Shown piece by piece: positions 7,006 through 14,973 of a DNA stretch of 64,000 nucleotides. A model generated the notes under the pieces. That model was not told where the DNA came from. It worked only from the letters and a program-made list of their open reading frames with translations, and did no database searches. This stretch comes from PALSA-612 sp963776735. GTDB lineage: Bacteria > Actinomycetota > Thermoleophilia > Gaiellales > Gaiellaceae. How positions within the stretch are numbered: the stretch's first letter is position 1; every line of letters begins with the position of its first letter. The DNA lies in NCBI GenBank assembly GCA_963776735.1, contig CAVZNV010000022.1:222757-286756 (forward strand). Reading direction: 5' to 3'. The position numbers were made by a program, and so were the translations under genes.

Positions 7006-8543
7006 GCCCCGGCTTCGGGCGCGATCGCCGACGGCGACTTCGTGCCGACGGTCGTGCGCAGCGGGACCTCCTTCAAGAGCCAGGAGAGCCCGAACGGGAT
7101 GATCGAGATCAACATCCCCCACAGGAACGCGCCGTGGAGCGCGTTGGCGAACGCCTGCAGGAAGTCCGCGTGCACGGCCGGCGACAGGTGGCTGACCTGG
7201 GCCGGGTTCAAGTGGACGCCGCTGCCCAGGCTCGCCGTGACCTTGTGCGGAAGCTTCGCAAGCTCGTTCGTGAGCCGCGTGGCGAAGATCGTCCCGAAGA
7301 TCGCGACGCCGAATGCACCGCCGACCGACCGGAAGAACGTGGCCGTCGATGTCGCGACGCCGATGTCCTGCGGCTTTGCGTCGTTCTGGACGACGAGCAC
7401 GAGCACCTGCATCACGAGCCCGATGCCGACGCCGACGACCGCCATGTACACCGACGCGAGCAACGGAGCGGTGCCGACGCCGAGCAGCGAGAGCAGGTAC
7501 ATGCCGACCACGAGCACGGCCGTGCCGGCGATCGGGAAGGCCTTGTAGCGGCCGATCCGGCTGATCACACGGCCTGACCAGACCGCCGCGACGAGCAGCC
7601 CGGCCATCAGCGGCAGCATCCGCAGGCCCGAGCTGGTCGGGCTGGCGCCGTAGACGATCTGCAGGAAGAGCGGGATGAAGATGATCGCGCCGAACATGGC
7701 CATGCCGATCACGAAGCCCATCGCGTTCGCGACGTCGAACACCCGCGAGCGGAAGAGCCCCAGCGGGATGATCGGCTCGGCAGCTCGCGACTCCCACCAG
7801 AGGAAGAGCGCCAGCAGCGCGATGCCGGCGATGCCGAGCCCCCAGATCACCGGCGACCCCCACGGGTACTGGCTGCCGCCCCAGGTGGTGAGCAAGATCA
7901 GCGCGCCGACCGAGCCGCTCAGCAGAGCCGCGCCGAGGTAGTCGACCTTGTGGCTGCGGTGCGGCGTGTGCAGGTGCAGCCGCGTCGCGACGATCAGGAT
8001 CGCGAACGCGCCGACCGGGATGTTGACGTAGAAGACCCAGCGCCAGGAGAGGTTGTCGACGAAGAAGCCGCCGAGAAGCGGGCCGGCCACGGACGCGACG
8101 GCGAAGACCGAGCCGATCAGCCCCATGTAGCGGCCGCGCTCGCGCGGGGGGACGATGTCGCCGATGATCGCCTGCGCGCCGACCATGAGGCCGCCGGCAC
8201 CGATGCCCTGCAGCGCGCGGAAGCCGATCAGCTCCGTCATCGTCTGACTCAGGCCGGCGAGCATGGAGCCGGCGAGAAAGATCATGATCGCCGCCATGAA
8301 CACCGGCTTGCGACCGATCATGTCGCCGAGCTTCCCGTAGAGCGGCGTCGAGACGGTCGAGGCGAGCAGGTACGACGTCACGACCCAGGACAAATGATTG
8401 AGCCCGCCGAGGTCGCCGACGATCGTCGGCAGCGCCGTCGAGACGATCGTCTGGTCGAGAGCGGCAAGGAACATTCCCAGCATCAGCGCCCCGAAGACCG
8501 TCCACAGTGCCTTGCCCGTCAGCCGCTCCTGCTCCACCCTCAC
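7002..8543 (-). CDS. DHA2-type MFS drug exporter (cassette 2)
   Basis: 513 aa. The N terminus contains GMFLAALDQTIVSTALPTIVGDLGG, the classic EmrB/MDR start. Motif A follows as GKLGDMIGRKPVFM, with motif C near AGPLLGGFFVDNLSWRWVFYVNIP. About 14 membrane helices are expected. The GTG at 8543 overlaps the stop of the TetR gene (GTGA), so it is the second gene of that operon. The frame remains open far upstream (to 9488) only as a shadow of the TetR gene. Confidence 0.88.
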   Translation of the reverse strand: MRVEQERLTGKALWTVFGALMLGMFLAALDQTIVSTALPTIVGDLGGLNHLSWVVTSYLLASTVSTPLYGKLGDMIGRKPVFMAAIMIFLAGSMLAGLSQTMTELIGFRALQGIGAGGLMVGAQAIIGDIVPPRERGRYMGLIGSVFAVASVAGPLLGGFFVDNLSWRWVFYVNIPVGAFAILIVATRLHLHTPHRSHKVDYLGAALLSGSVGALILLTTWGGSQYPWGSPVIWGLGIAGIALLALFLWWESRAAEPIIPLGLFRSRVFDVANAMGFVIGMAMFGAIIFIPLFLQIVYGASPTSSGLRMLPLMAGLLVAAVWSGRVISRIGRYKAFPIAGTAVLVVGMYLLSLLGVGTAPLLASVYMAVVGVGIGLVMQVLVLVVQNDAKPQDIGVATSTATFFRSVGGAFGVAIFGTIFATRLTNELAKLPHKVTASLGSGVHLNPAQVSHLSPAVHADFLQAFANALHGAFLWGMLISIIPFGLSWLLKEVPLRTTVGTKSPSAIAPEAGA

Positions 8544-9196
8544 GTCTCCTTTCGCTTCGACGCGCGCGCGAGCTGCGTCCGCGTCAGCGCCGGTGCCGGC
8601 AGGGGCGTCGCCGACTCGGCGCGGAGCCCGTCCAGAACGAAGGCCAGGTAGCGGCGCCACGCATCGGGCGCCACGTTCTTCGTGACCTCGAGCACGCGGC
8701 CGCTCGCCCAGAAGAGGACCGGCATGTCCTCGACGGCGAGGTCCGCCCGGAGCGTCCCCTGCTCCTGCGCGCGTGCGATCACCTGGCGCAGCAACGGCTG
8801 CAGCCGAGCGCGCATCGCCTCGGCGCGCTCGCGGCCCTGCTCGCTGGAGGCGAGGACGTCCTTCAGACCCCAGTTCGCCGCGTGCTGTGCGAGCGTTCGC
8901 TCGAGGAAGCTCGTGAACCCCGTCCAGCCGTCCTCGCAGGCGGCGGCGTCCTCGGCCGCCTGGACGATCTCGGCGAACGCGTCCTCGAGCACGGCGTCGA
9001 CGAGGTCGGCCTTGGTCGGGAAGTGGCGGTACAGCGTGCCCATGCCGACGCCGGCCTCGCGGGTTATCTCCTCGACCGAGGCGTCGACGCCGTCTCGCGC
9101 GAGCAACGCGCGGGCCGCGGCCAGGATGCCGTCGCGGTTGCGCTGCGCGTCGCGGCGGAGCGTCTTCGTGTCGGTCGTCGAGACGGCCACCCGCAT
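8540..9196 (-). CDS. TetR family transcriptional regulator
   Basis: 218 aa. Residues 20-65 form the TetR helix-turn-helix (RDGILAAARALLARDG...SVEEITREAGVGMGTLYRHFPTK, quoted in parts), followed by a variable ligand-binding helical domain. The ATG at 9196 is chosen because the family begins about 15 residues before the first helix. An 8-bp-arm palindrome lies 12 nt upstream and is the obvious operator. It heads a two-gene unit with the exporter. Confidence 0.88.
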   Translation of the reverse strand: MRVAVSTTDTKTLRRDAQRNRDGILAAARALLARDGVDASVEEITREAGVGMGTLYRHFPTKADLVDAVLEDAFAEIVQAAEDAAACEDGWTGFTSFLERTLAQHAANWGLKDVLASSEQGRERAEAMRARLQPLLRQVIARAQEQGTLRADLAVEDMPVLFWASGRVLEVTKNVAPDAWRRYLAFVLDGLRAESATPLPAPALTRTQLARASKRKET

Positions 9197-9208
9197 GAGG
9201 GTAGCACA

Positions 9209-9230
9209 AAGCGGAGCGGTCACTCCGCTT
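9209..9230 (-). promoter_or_regulatory. TetR operator palindrome
   Basis: AAGCGGAG (9209-9216), six bases CGGTCA, CTCCGCTT (9223-9230): perfect 8-bp arms, 22 bp in all, the usual size for a TetR-family site. It starts 12 nt upstream of the tetR ATG and overlaps the stop codon of the HAD-like gene. Confidence 0.6.
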
Positions 9231-10239
9231 ATGCCGTGAGGTGCTGCTCGAGGAGCTCGGCGAGATCGGGCACGACGATGTCCGCTCCCTCGTCGCGCAG
9301 CTCGGCCGCAGTCGCGGGTCTGTGGATGCCGACCACGTACGCGAAGCGTGCCGCCCGGGCGGCCGCGACGCCGGCGCGGCTCGTCTCGAACGCTGCAGCG
9401 TGGGCCGGCTCGACGCCGAGATCGCGGCAGGCGGCGAGGAGGCGGTCCGGCGCCGGGCTCTCGCGCAACTGCTCGGCGACGACCGCATCGCCGTCCACCC
9501 ACGCCTCGACGACCTGCGCCAGTCCCGCGCGCTCGAGGATCGCCCGGGTGTTCGCGCTCGCCGACACGACTGCCGTGCGGACGCCTGCCTCCCGCGCGGC
9601 TTCCAGGTACTGCCAGGAGCCGTCGAACGCGCGGACTCCGAGCCGTTCGATGCCCGCGCGCAGGAGTCCGTTCTTTCGGTTCGCGAGGCCGTGAACCGTC
9701 TCGGTCCCGGGCTGATCGTCCAGAGCCCCCTCGGCCAGCGCGATGCCGCGGCTGCCGAGGAACGCGCGGACGCCGTCGAGACGAGGCCGGCCGTCCAGGT
9801 AGCGCACGTAGTCGCGCTCCGGGTCGAAGTGAACGATCGACTCGCCGGTGCGGTGTACGTGACTCGCCGCGAACTCGTCGAAGACCTGGGACCAGGCGGC
9901 GACGTGGAGCGCGACGCTGCCGACGAGCACGCCTTCGAGGTCGAAGACGCAGGCCGCGACGCCGGAAGGCAGGCCGAGCAGGCGCCGCTCGTCGTGACCG
10001 GGCGTGAGATGGACGAGCCGGGCGCTCACGCCCTCGTCACGCGCGAACTCCTTCAGCAGCTCGAGCGCCGAGCGGCGCTCGGCGGCGAGCCCGGCCCGGT
10101 GCCGGGCCAGCTCCTCGGCCGGCAGAGCCCGCGACGCCGCGTCGAGCGCGCCTTCGGCCGCGTCGAGAGCAAGGCGCCAGCGGACGCACGCCTCCTCGAC
10201 CTGAAGCGGTGAGATTTCGGCGGCAGCAGACGCTCCCAT
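9229..10239 (-). CDS. HAD-like protein with degenerate catalytic motifs
   Basis: 336 aa. Residues 1-90 form a helical extension of no recognisable family. From about 93 the protein follows the beta-phosphoglucomutase-type HAD fold: ACVFDLEGVLVGSVALH, a cap domain, VVSASANTRAIL (motif II region) and AAFETSRAGVAAARAA (motif IV region). Two catalytic positions are changed: the second Asp of DxD is Glu (DLE), and the acid pair usually written E-D-S before the AG is E-T-S. Mg2+-dependent phosphatase or mutase activity is therefore doubtful. It could be a regulatory or structural relative. The gene is alone on this strand ahead of the TetR operon. Confidence 0.7.
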   Translation of the reverse strand: MGASAAAEISPLQVEEACVRWRLALDAAEGALDAASRALPAEELARHRAGLAAERRSALELLKEFARDEGVSARLVHLTPGHDERRLLGLPSGVAACVFDLEGVLVGSVALHVAAWSQVFDEFAASHVHRTGESIVHFDPERDYVRYLDGRPRLDGVRAFLGSRGIALAEGALDDQPGTETVHGLANRKNGLLRAGIERLGVRAFDGSWQYLEAAREAGVRTAVVSASANTRAILERAGLAQVVEAWVDGDAVVAEQLRESPAPDRLLAACRDLGVEPAHAAAFETSRAGVAAARAARFAYVVGIHRPATAAELRDEGADIVVPDLAELLEQHLTA

Positions 10240-10316
10240 GCCAGAATGCTCGTCCGCCGCGCGGCGGCAGGCATCGGCGCCGGACCGGTTCCGCCTGCGG
10301 GAAACTACGAGCCGTT

Positions 10317-10322
10317 TACGCT
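10317..10322 (+). promoter_or_regulatory. -10-like hexamer for the flippase gene
   Basis: TACGCT, 6 nt before the GTG at 10329. Confidence 0.35.
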
Positions 10323-10328
10323 CCCGCC

Positions 10329-11723
10329 GTGGCCACCCAGATCGAGCCCAAGCACGAGCTTCACCACCGCCACCCGCACGCGCTCGACGCGGTGCCGCGG
10401 AACCCGGCGATGGACATGGCGCCGCCGGCGTCCCCGAACATGGTGCGGGCGCCCGAGGCGAAGGGCATCCGCGAGAACTTCGTCGAGACGCTGATCTTCA
10501 AGGGGCTCGCGTCCCCGCTCGCGCTCGTCCTCGTCGTCGTGCAGAGCCGCTACCTGCACACGTCGGGCCGAGGCTCGTACGTCCTGGTCATCCTCAGCGT
10601 CACGATTCTGACGCGCCTGCTCGGCCAGCTCGGGTACGCCGTCACGAACCGTGCCCAGAAGCAGGACGTCCAGCTGCGGCCGCTGGTTCAGGAGTCGTTC
10701 GCGATCGGGATCGTCCTCGGCGTCCTGGGGACGGCGGCGATCGTCGCCTGGGGAGCCGCGAGCGCGGACATCGGCCTGAAGGTCTCGGCGATCGCGGCGA
10801 CCGCACTCGTCCCGCAGGTCGTGTGGCAGGGCATCTGCGGCGTCCTGCTCGGCCTCAACCGCGTGCGGCTCTGGAACGTGATCCAGACGCTGCCGCCGGT
10901 GCTGAACCTCGTCGGCATGCTCGTGCTCGTCGTCGGGCTGAAGGAGGGCGTGACCGGCGCGGTGATCGCCTGGACGCTCTCGCACTTCCTGACGGCGTTC
11001 TTCGCGCTCGCCGCGACGCGATTCACCTGGGTCCCGATGCCGTGGCGGAAGCTCTTCGACCTGTTCAACGTGCCGCTCGCCGAGCTGGCGCTGACGATGG
11101 GCGCCGTCCAGGTCGTCAACCTGATCGCCTACCGCGCCGAGTTGCTCGTGCTCAGCCACGACCGCAGCGTGAACGAGGTCGGCGTGTACTCGATCTCCGT
11201 GCAGACGGCAGAGATGATGTGGCTGGTCGCCGGTTCGCTGGCGACCGCGATGACCGCTCCGTGCCTCCACGAATCGGAGGACGACGCGGCGAAGCTCGTG
11301 CGCAAGTCGGCGGCGAAGACGCTGATCTACACGGCCGGCGCCGCGGTGCTCGTCGGCGCCTTCGTGCCGTACGCGTTCGGGCCGCTGCTCGGCAGTTCGT
11401 TCGACGGCGCCTCGACGCCGCTGCGGCTCCTGCTGCCCGGCGTGACGATCTACGCGCCGGTGACGATCTTCGTCGTCTACCTGTCCATCCGGCACGGGCG
11501 CCCGCACCTGAGCCTGGCCGTGTCGGTGCTGGGCCTGGTCGCGACGGTGATCGCCGCGCTGATCCTGATCCCACGCTACGGCGCCTCCGGGGCGGCGCTC
11601 TCGAGCACGATCGGCTACGCGGTGGGCGCCGTCCTCGCGTGGGTGTTCTTCGAGCGCCTGCGCCGCGAGAAGTCCGCCGCCGTGCCGGCGACGCCGACAC
11701 CGGCAGCAGCCCCCGCGAGCTAG
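10329..11723 (+). CDS. polysaccharide flippase-like membrane protein (MATE/MVF clan)
   Basis: 464 aa with about 12-14 hydrophobic segments preceded by a His/Pro-rich cytoplasmic N terminus (HELHHRHPHALDA). The order of helices and the NLIAYRAELLVLS-VGVYSISVQTAEMMW block near the middle match lipid-linked oligosaccharide flippases of the Wzx/PST group. The gene stands outside the exopolysaccharide locus at 53-64 kb and has no glycosyltransferase neighbour. The start GTG at 10329 follows a -10-like hexamer by 6 nt. The stop shares CTAG with the convergent MoaD-like gene. Confidence 0.75.
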   Translation: MATQIEPKHELHHRHPHALDAVPRNPAMDMAPPASPNMVRAPEAKGIRENFVETLIFKGLASPLALVLVVVQSRYLHTSGRGSYVLVILSVTILTRLLGQLGYAVTNRAQKQDVQLRPLVQESFAIGIVLGVLGTAAIVAWGAASADIGLKVSAIAATALVPQVVWQGICGVLLGLNRVRLWNVIQTLPPVLNLVGMLVLVVGLKEGVTGAVIAWTLSHFLTAFFALAATRFTWVPMPWRKLFDLFNVPLAELALTMGAVQVVNLIAYRAELLVLSHDRSVNEVGVYSISVQTAEMMWLVAGSLATAMTAPCLHESEDDAAKLVRKSAAKTLIYTAGAAVLVGAFVPYAFGPLLGSSFDGASTPLRLLLPGVTIYAPVTIFVVYLSIRHGRPHLSLAVSVLGLVATVIAALILIPRYGASGAALSSTIGYAVGAVLAWVFFERLRREKSAAVPATPTPAAAPAS

Positions 11724-11983
11724 CCGCCGCTGATCGCCGTGATCACGTCGAGCCGCGAGCGGTCGTCGATCGGCGTGTCGAGAGCAGCACGCTCCTGGTC
11801 GACGTAGACGTGGATGTGCCGGCGGAGCGCCGGGCCGGGCTCGCACAGACGGTCGCGCAGGCCCGGCCAGGACTCGTCGAGGCGGTCGATCGCCTCGCCC
11901 ACGGTCGGCGCGTCGATCTGCAGGTGCCGCCCCATCCCCGGGAAGAGGGGCGGCAGCGTCGATGGCAGGTGGACGTCGGCCAT
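11720..11983 (-). CDS. MoaD/ThiS family protein
   Basis: 87 aa with a beta-grasp fold pattern (LQIDAPTVGEAIDRLDESWPGL) and a C terminus ending in Gly-Gly (DVITAISGG), as needed for adenylation and thiocarboxylation in MoaD, ThiS and related sulfur carriers. No cofactor-synthesis gene is nearby. Instead it follows a BNR-propeller gene with only 2 nt between them. This propeller plus sulfur-carrier pairing recurs, as far as I recall, in actinobacterial genomes, but its role is not established. Confidence 0.8.
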   Translation of the reverse strand: MADVHLPSTLPPLFPGMGRHLQIDAPTVGEAIDRLDESWPGLRDRLCEPGPALRRHIHVYVDQERAALDTPIDDRSRLDVITAISGG

Positions 11984-11985
11984 GG

Positions 11986-13065
11986 CTAGTCGACGATCGC
12001 GACCTCGACCGACGAGATCGCCGGCAGGTAGCTCGCGATCTCGCTCCAGCTCTCGCCTTCGTCGGCACTCGCGTACACCTGGCCGGTGCTCGTACCGAAG
12101 TAGAAGCCCGGCACGTCGTGCGTGTCGTTCGCCATGCCCTCGCGCAACACGCCGACGAATGCGTCCTCCTGCGGCAGGCCTTTCGCCAGCTTCTCCCAGG
12201 AGCTGCCCGCATCCCGCGTGCGCCAGACCGCGGCCTTGCCGTCGATCATCGTGCGCCCGTGCCCCGGGTCGAGCGGGATGACGTAAAACGTCTCGCGGTC
12301 GTGCGGATGCGTCGCCGCGGCGAAGCCGAACTCGGTCGGCAGGCCCTCGGTGATCTCCGTCCACGTCTGCCCGCAGTCATCGCTGCGGTGCATGCCCACG
12401 TGGTTTTGCTGGTACATGCGGTCGCCGTCGACCGGCGATCGAACGACCTTGTGGACGCAGAAGCCGACCTCCTCGTGCGGCCGCGGCCAGTCGGCGCGGA
12501 GACCGCGGTTGCGCGGCGTCCAGTTCTTGCCGCCGTCGGTCGTCTCGAACAGGCTAAACCCCTGCACGATCGCCCAGAACCGCTCCGGGTCGTCCGTGTC
12601 GAACATGAGCGCCGAGACACCGAGGTGGCCGGGCGGCTGGTTGGCCGGGTCGTCCCAGTCCTCGCTGCCCGGCAGGTCCGCCAGGTTGGAGAGCAGCGAC
12701 CAGGTGTCGCCGTCGTCGCGGCTCTCGAAGATGCCGGGCATCTCGACGCCGGCGAGCAGATGGCCGCCTTTCACGGCGAGGTTCGAGACCTTGGACATCT
12801 TCTTCTCGCCGTCGGCCTCGTAGGCGAGACCCTCGCTCGACTGCGTCCAGGTCTCCCCCAGGTCCTTGCTGCGCCAGATCGTCGAGCCGTGCCACTCGCT
12901 GGCCGCGGCCGCGTAGATCGTTCCCGTCTCGCCGTCGTGGATCGCGTGGTAGATGGGCCAGTTCTCGCAGAACGGGCCGCGCACCTCCCACTTTCCACGT
13001 GCGCCGTCGTCCTCCAGGAGGAAGCACCCCTTGCGGGTTCCGACCAGGAGCACCGTGCGTGACAT
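11986..13065 (-). CDS. BNR/Asp-box repeat beta-propeller protein
   Basis: 359 aa with six Asp-box turns (S/T-x-D-x-G-x-x-W): SKDLGETW, SRDDGDTW, TTDGGKNW, SDDCGQTW, TRDAGSSW and SADEGESW, spread regularly from about residue 65 to 345. This predicts a six- or seven-bladed sialidase-type propeller. No sialidase arginine triad is obvious and no signal peptide is seen, so glycosidase action is not supported. The ATG at 13065 is preferred because GGAGGTG lies 6 nt before it; an in-frame GTG at 13074 would overlap that ribosome-binding site. It is coupled to the MoaD-like gene. Confidence 0.78.
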   Translation of the reverse strand: MSRTVLLVGTRKGCFLLEDDGARGKWEVRGPFCENWPIYHAIHDGETGTIYAAAASEWHGSTIWRSKDLGETWTQSSEGLAYEADGEKKMSKVSNLAVKGGHLLAGVEMPGIFESRDDGDTWSLLSNLADLPGSEDWDDPANQPPGHLGVSALMFDTDDPERFWAIVQGFSLFETTDGGKNWTPRNRGLRADWPRPHEEVGFCVHKVVRSPVDGDRMYQQNHVGMHRSDDCGQTWTEITEGLPTEFGFAAATHPHDRETFYVIPLDPGHGRTMIDGKAAVWRTRDAGSSWEKLAKGLPQEDAFVGVLREGMANDTHDVPGFYFGTSTGQVYASADEGESWSEIASYLPAISSVEVAIVD

Positions 13066-13142
13066 GCCCTTCACCTCCGTGTCGAGATCTCAACGATGCC
13101 TATCAGACTCCGTGCGACCGGAAAAGTCATCGCTCCCGTGTG

Positions 13143-13156
13143 CGAACATCTGTTCG
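13143..13156 (+). promoter_or_regulatory. SOS box (LexA site) of dinB
   Basis: CGAAC-ATCT-GTTCG, a perfect 5-bp-arm palindrome matching the CGAAC-N4-GTTCG LexA site of Gram-positive bacteria. Its last base is the first base of the proposed GTG start, which makes the longer ATG start at 13096 unlikely. Confidence 0.7.
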
Positions 13157-14358
13157 TGTCCTCGCCGACCATTCTGCACGCGGATGCGGACAGCTTCTTC
13201 GCCTCGGTCGAGCAGCGCGACGACCCGGCGCTGCGCGGGCGGCCGGTGATCGTGGGCGGCGGCGTCGTGCTCGCGGCGAGCTACGAGGCGAAGGCCTTCG
13301 GCGTGTGCACGGCGATGGGCGGGCGCGTCGCGCGGCGGCTCTGCCCGGACGCCGTCGTCGTGCCGCCTCGGATGGAGGCGTACACCGAGGCGAGCAAGGC
13401 GCTCTACGCGTTGTTCGAGGACACGACACCGGCGGTCGAGGGATTGTCGATCGACGAAGCGTTCCTGGACGTGCGCGGGATGGAGCGGATCGCCGGAACG
13501 CCGATCGAGATCGCCGTGCGCCTGCGCCGGCGCGCCCGCGAGGAGGTCGGACTGCCGCTCACCGTGGGCATCGCGCGGACGAAGTTCCTCGCCAAGGTCG
13601 CAAGCGCCGTCGCCAAGCCCGACGGGCTGCTCGAGGTGCCGGCCGAACGCGAGCTCACGTTCCTGCACGCGCTGCCGGTCACGCGGATCTGGGGCTGCGG
13701 GCCCGTGACGGCGGCGAAGCTGAACGCGCGCGGCATCGCGACGGTCGGCGACCTGGCGCGCGTCCCGGAGCGGACGCTGTGTGTGATCCTCGGCGCCGCG
13801 CTCGGTCGACATCTGCACGCGCTCGCGAACAACCGCGATCCGCGGCCCGTCAGGCCGCGCCGGCGCAGCCGCTCGATCGGCTCCCAGCATGCGTTCGGAC
13901 TGTCTCGCGCGCCGCTCGACCAGCTGGACACGGAGCTGGTCGCAATCGTCGACCGGGTCGCGCGCCGCCTGCGTGCGGGCCATCGCGTCGGCCGGACGGT
14001 CGTCCTCAGGCTGCGGTTCGGCGACTACACGCGCGCGACTCGCTCCCTGACGCTTCGCCACCCGACGGCGCAAACGGCGACGTTCCTCGCCGCCGGCCGC
14101 AGGCTGCTGGCGGCGGCGCTGCCTACGATCGAGCAGCGCGGCCTGACGCTGATCGGCTTCACGATCGCGAACCTCCAGGACGACCTGCCGTTCCAGCTCT
14201 GCCTGCCGCTCGACGCCGCCGCGAGTTCGCTCCTCGACGCGACGCTGGACGAGATCCGCGACCGCTATGGCGCCTCCGCCGTCACCCGCGGCATCCTCGT
14301 CGGACGGAGGGCTGCACTGACGATGCCGCTGCTCCCCGACCCGTCGCCGATCGACTGA
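13156..14358 (+). CDS. dinB: DNA polymerase IV (Y family)
   Basis: 400-aa translesion polymerase. Catalytic acids are in HADADSFFASVE (D10, D12) and LSIDEAFLD (D100, E101). The thumb helix-hairpin-helix region (RIWGCGPVTAAKLNARGIATVGDLA) and little-finger domain follow. The steric-gate region reads ADSFFASVEQ. The C-terminal tail LPLLPDPSPID is short and lacks a clear QxL-type beta-clamp peptide, although a QLCLPL segment near 350 could serve. A LexA box overlaps the start, so damage induction is expected. The frame is open to an ATG at 13096, but that would put the operator inside the gene. Confidence 0.9.
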   Translation: MSSPTILHADADSFFASVEQRDDPALRGRPVIVGGGVVLAASYEAKAFGVCTAMGGRVARRLCPDAVVVPPRMEAYTEASKALYALFEDTTPAVEGLSIDEAFLDVRGMERIAGTPIEIAVRLRRRAREEVGLPLTVGIARTKFLAKVASAVAKPDGLLEVPAERELTFLHALPVTRIWGCGPVTAAKLNARGIATVGDLARVPERTLCVILGAALGRHLHALANNRDPRPVRPRRRSRSIGSQHAFGLSRAPLDQLDTELVAIVDRVARRLRAGHRVGRTVVLRLRFGDYTRATRSLTLRHPTAQTATFLAAGRRLLAAALPTIEQRGLTLIGFTIANLQDDLPFQLCLPLDAAASSLLDATLDEIRDRYGASAVTRGILVGRRAALTMPLLPDPSPID

Positions 14359-14388
14359 CGCCGCCCGGCCTGCACGTCGTCGACCTCG

Positions 14389-14898
14389 CTAGCCGTCTGC
14401 TGCGACTGCCGCGCTCTCCTGCTGGAAGGCGCAGTGCGGCAGATGCTGCCGGGCGAGCTCCCTCAGGAGACCGTGAAGCGTCGCCCGCTGGCTCTCGTCG
14501 AGGTTCGACAGGAAGTCGTCCTCGAGCCTGACCGCGAGCGTCCGGAGCTTCGCGAGCGCCTTTTTGCCCTCTGGCGTCATCCGGACAGACTGGCGCCGGC
14601 GGTCCGACGGATCGCGCTGACGTTCGACCAGACCGCGCTCCTCGAGCTCGTCCAGGAGCCCGACGAGCTGGCCGCGGTCGTAGTTGAGCGCATCCGCGAT
14701 CGCACCCTGCGTCTCGCGTGACCCCTCGTCGAGCACGGCGAGCACCGCATGGTGGTACGGGTGGAGCCCCGCTTCGTCGTACGCCTCGAACGCCTGCTCC
14801 TTGGCGGCGAAGCCCAGCCGCTTGAGCAGGAACGTCGTCGAGGACGCCAGCTCCGCGGGCAAGCGCGGGTTCTTCGGGACTGATGTTTCAGTTGTCAC
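14389..14898 (-). CDS. MarR family transcriptional regulator
   Basis: 169 aa with the MarR core: QGAIADALNYDRGQLVGLLDEL as recognition helix region (about 63-85) and the wing with RQRDPSDRRRQSVRMTPEGKKAL. It is divergent from the exporter at 14974, with palindromes in the 75-bp gap, the standard arrangement for a MarR regulator controlling its neighbour and itself. GTG start; TACACT lies 7 nt upstream. Confidence 0.87.
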   Translation of the reverse strand: MTTETSVPKNPRLPAELASSTTFLLKRLGFAAKEQAFEAYDEAGLHPYHHAVLAVLDEGSRETQGAIADALNYDRGQLVGLLDELEERGLVERQRDPSDRRRQSVRMTPEGKKALAKLRTLAVRLEDDFLSNLDESQRATLHGLLRELARQHLPHCAFQQESAAVAADG

Positions 14899-14923
14899 GG
14901 GAATAAGTGTAGCGCGACCAAGC

Positions 14924-14955
14924 GTTGTGCTGATATAACGTTGCGGTACTCAACG
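14924..14955. promoter_or_regulatory. candidate MarR operators in a divergent promoter
   Basis: Two imperfect or short inverted repeats sit in the gap: GTTGT-N6-ATAAC (14924-14939) and CGTTG-N7-CAACG (14939-14955). They precede the exporter ribosome-binding site. Confidence 0.4.
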
Positions 14956-14973
14956 ATTCAGGAGGTCAAGATT

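Noticed and set aside
4453..8505. Very long minus-strand open frame (1350 codons) opposite the hydrolase-LuxR, MarR and MFS genes
   Set aside because: Arg/Asp/Gly/Ala-rich low-complexity translation with no domain; it is the antisense shadow typical of G+C-rich DNA.
11986..13065. Sialidase
   Set aside because: Asp-box repeats are present, but no signal peptide, FRIP motif or arginine triad could be seen.
13096..13155. ATG start of DNA polymerase IV at 13096
   Set aside because: It would place the SOS box inside the coding region and add 20 residues before the conserved N terminus.
14941..14973. Start of exporter 3 at the beginning of its open frame (TTG 14941)
   Set aside because: The strong AGGAGGT at 14960-14966 directs the start to TTG 14974, and the upstream codons overlap the operator region.
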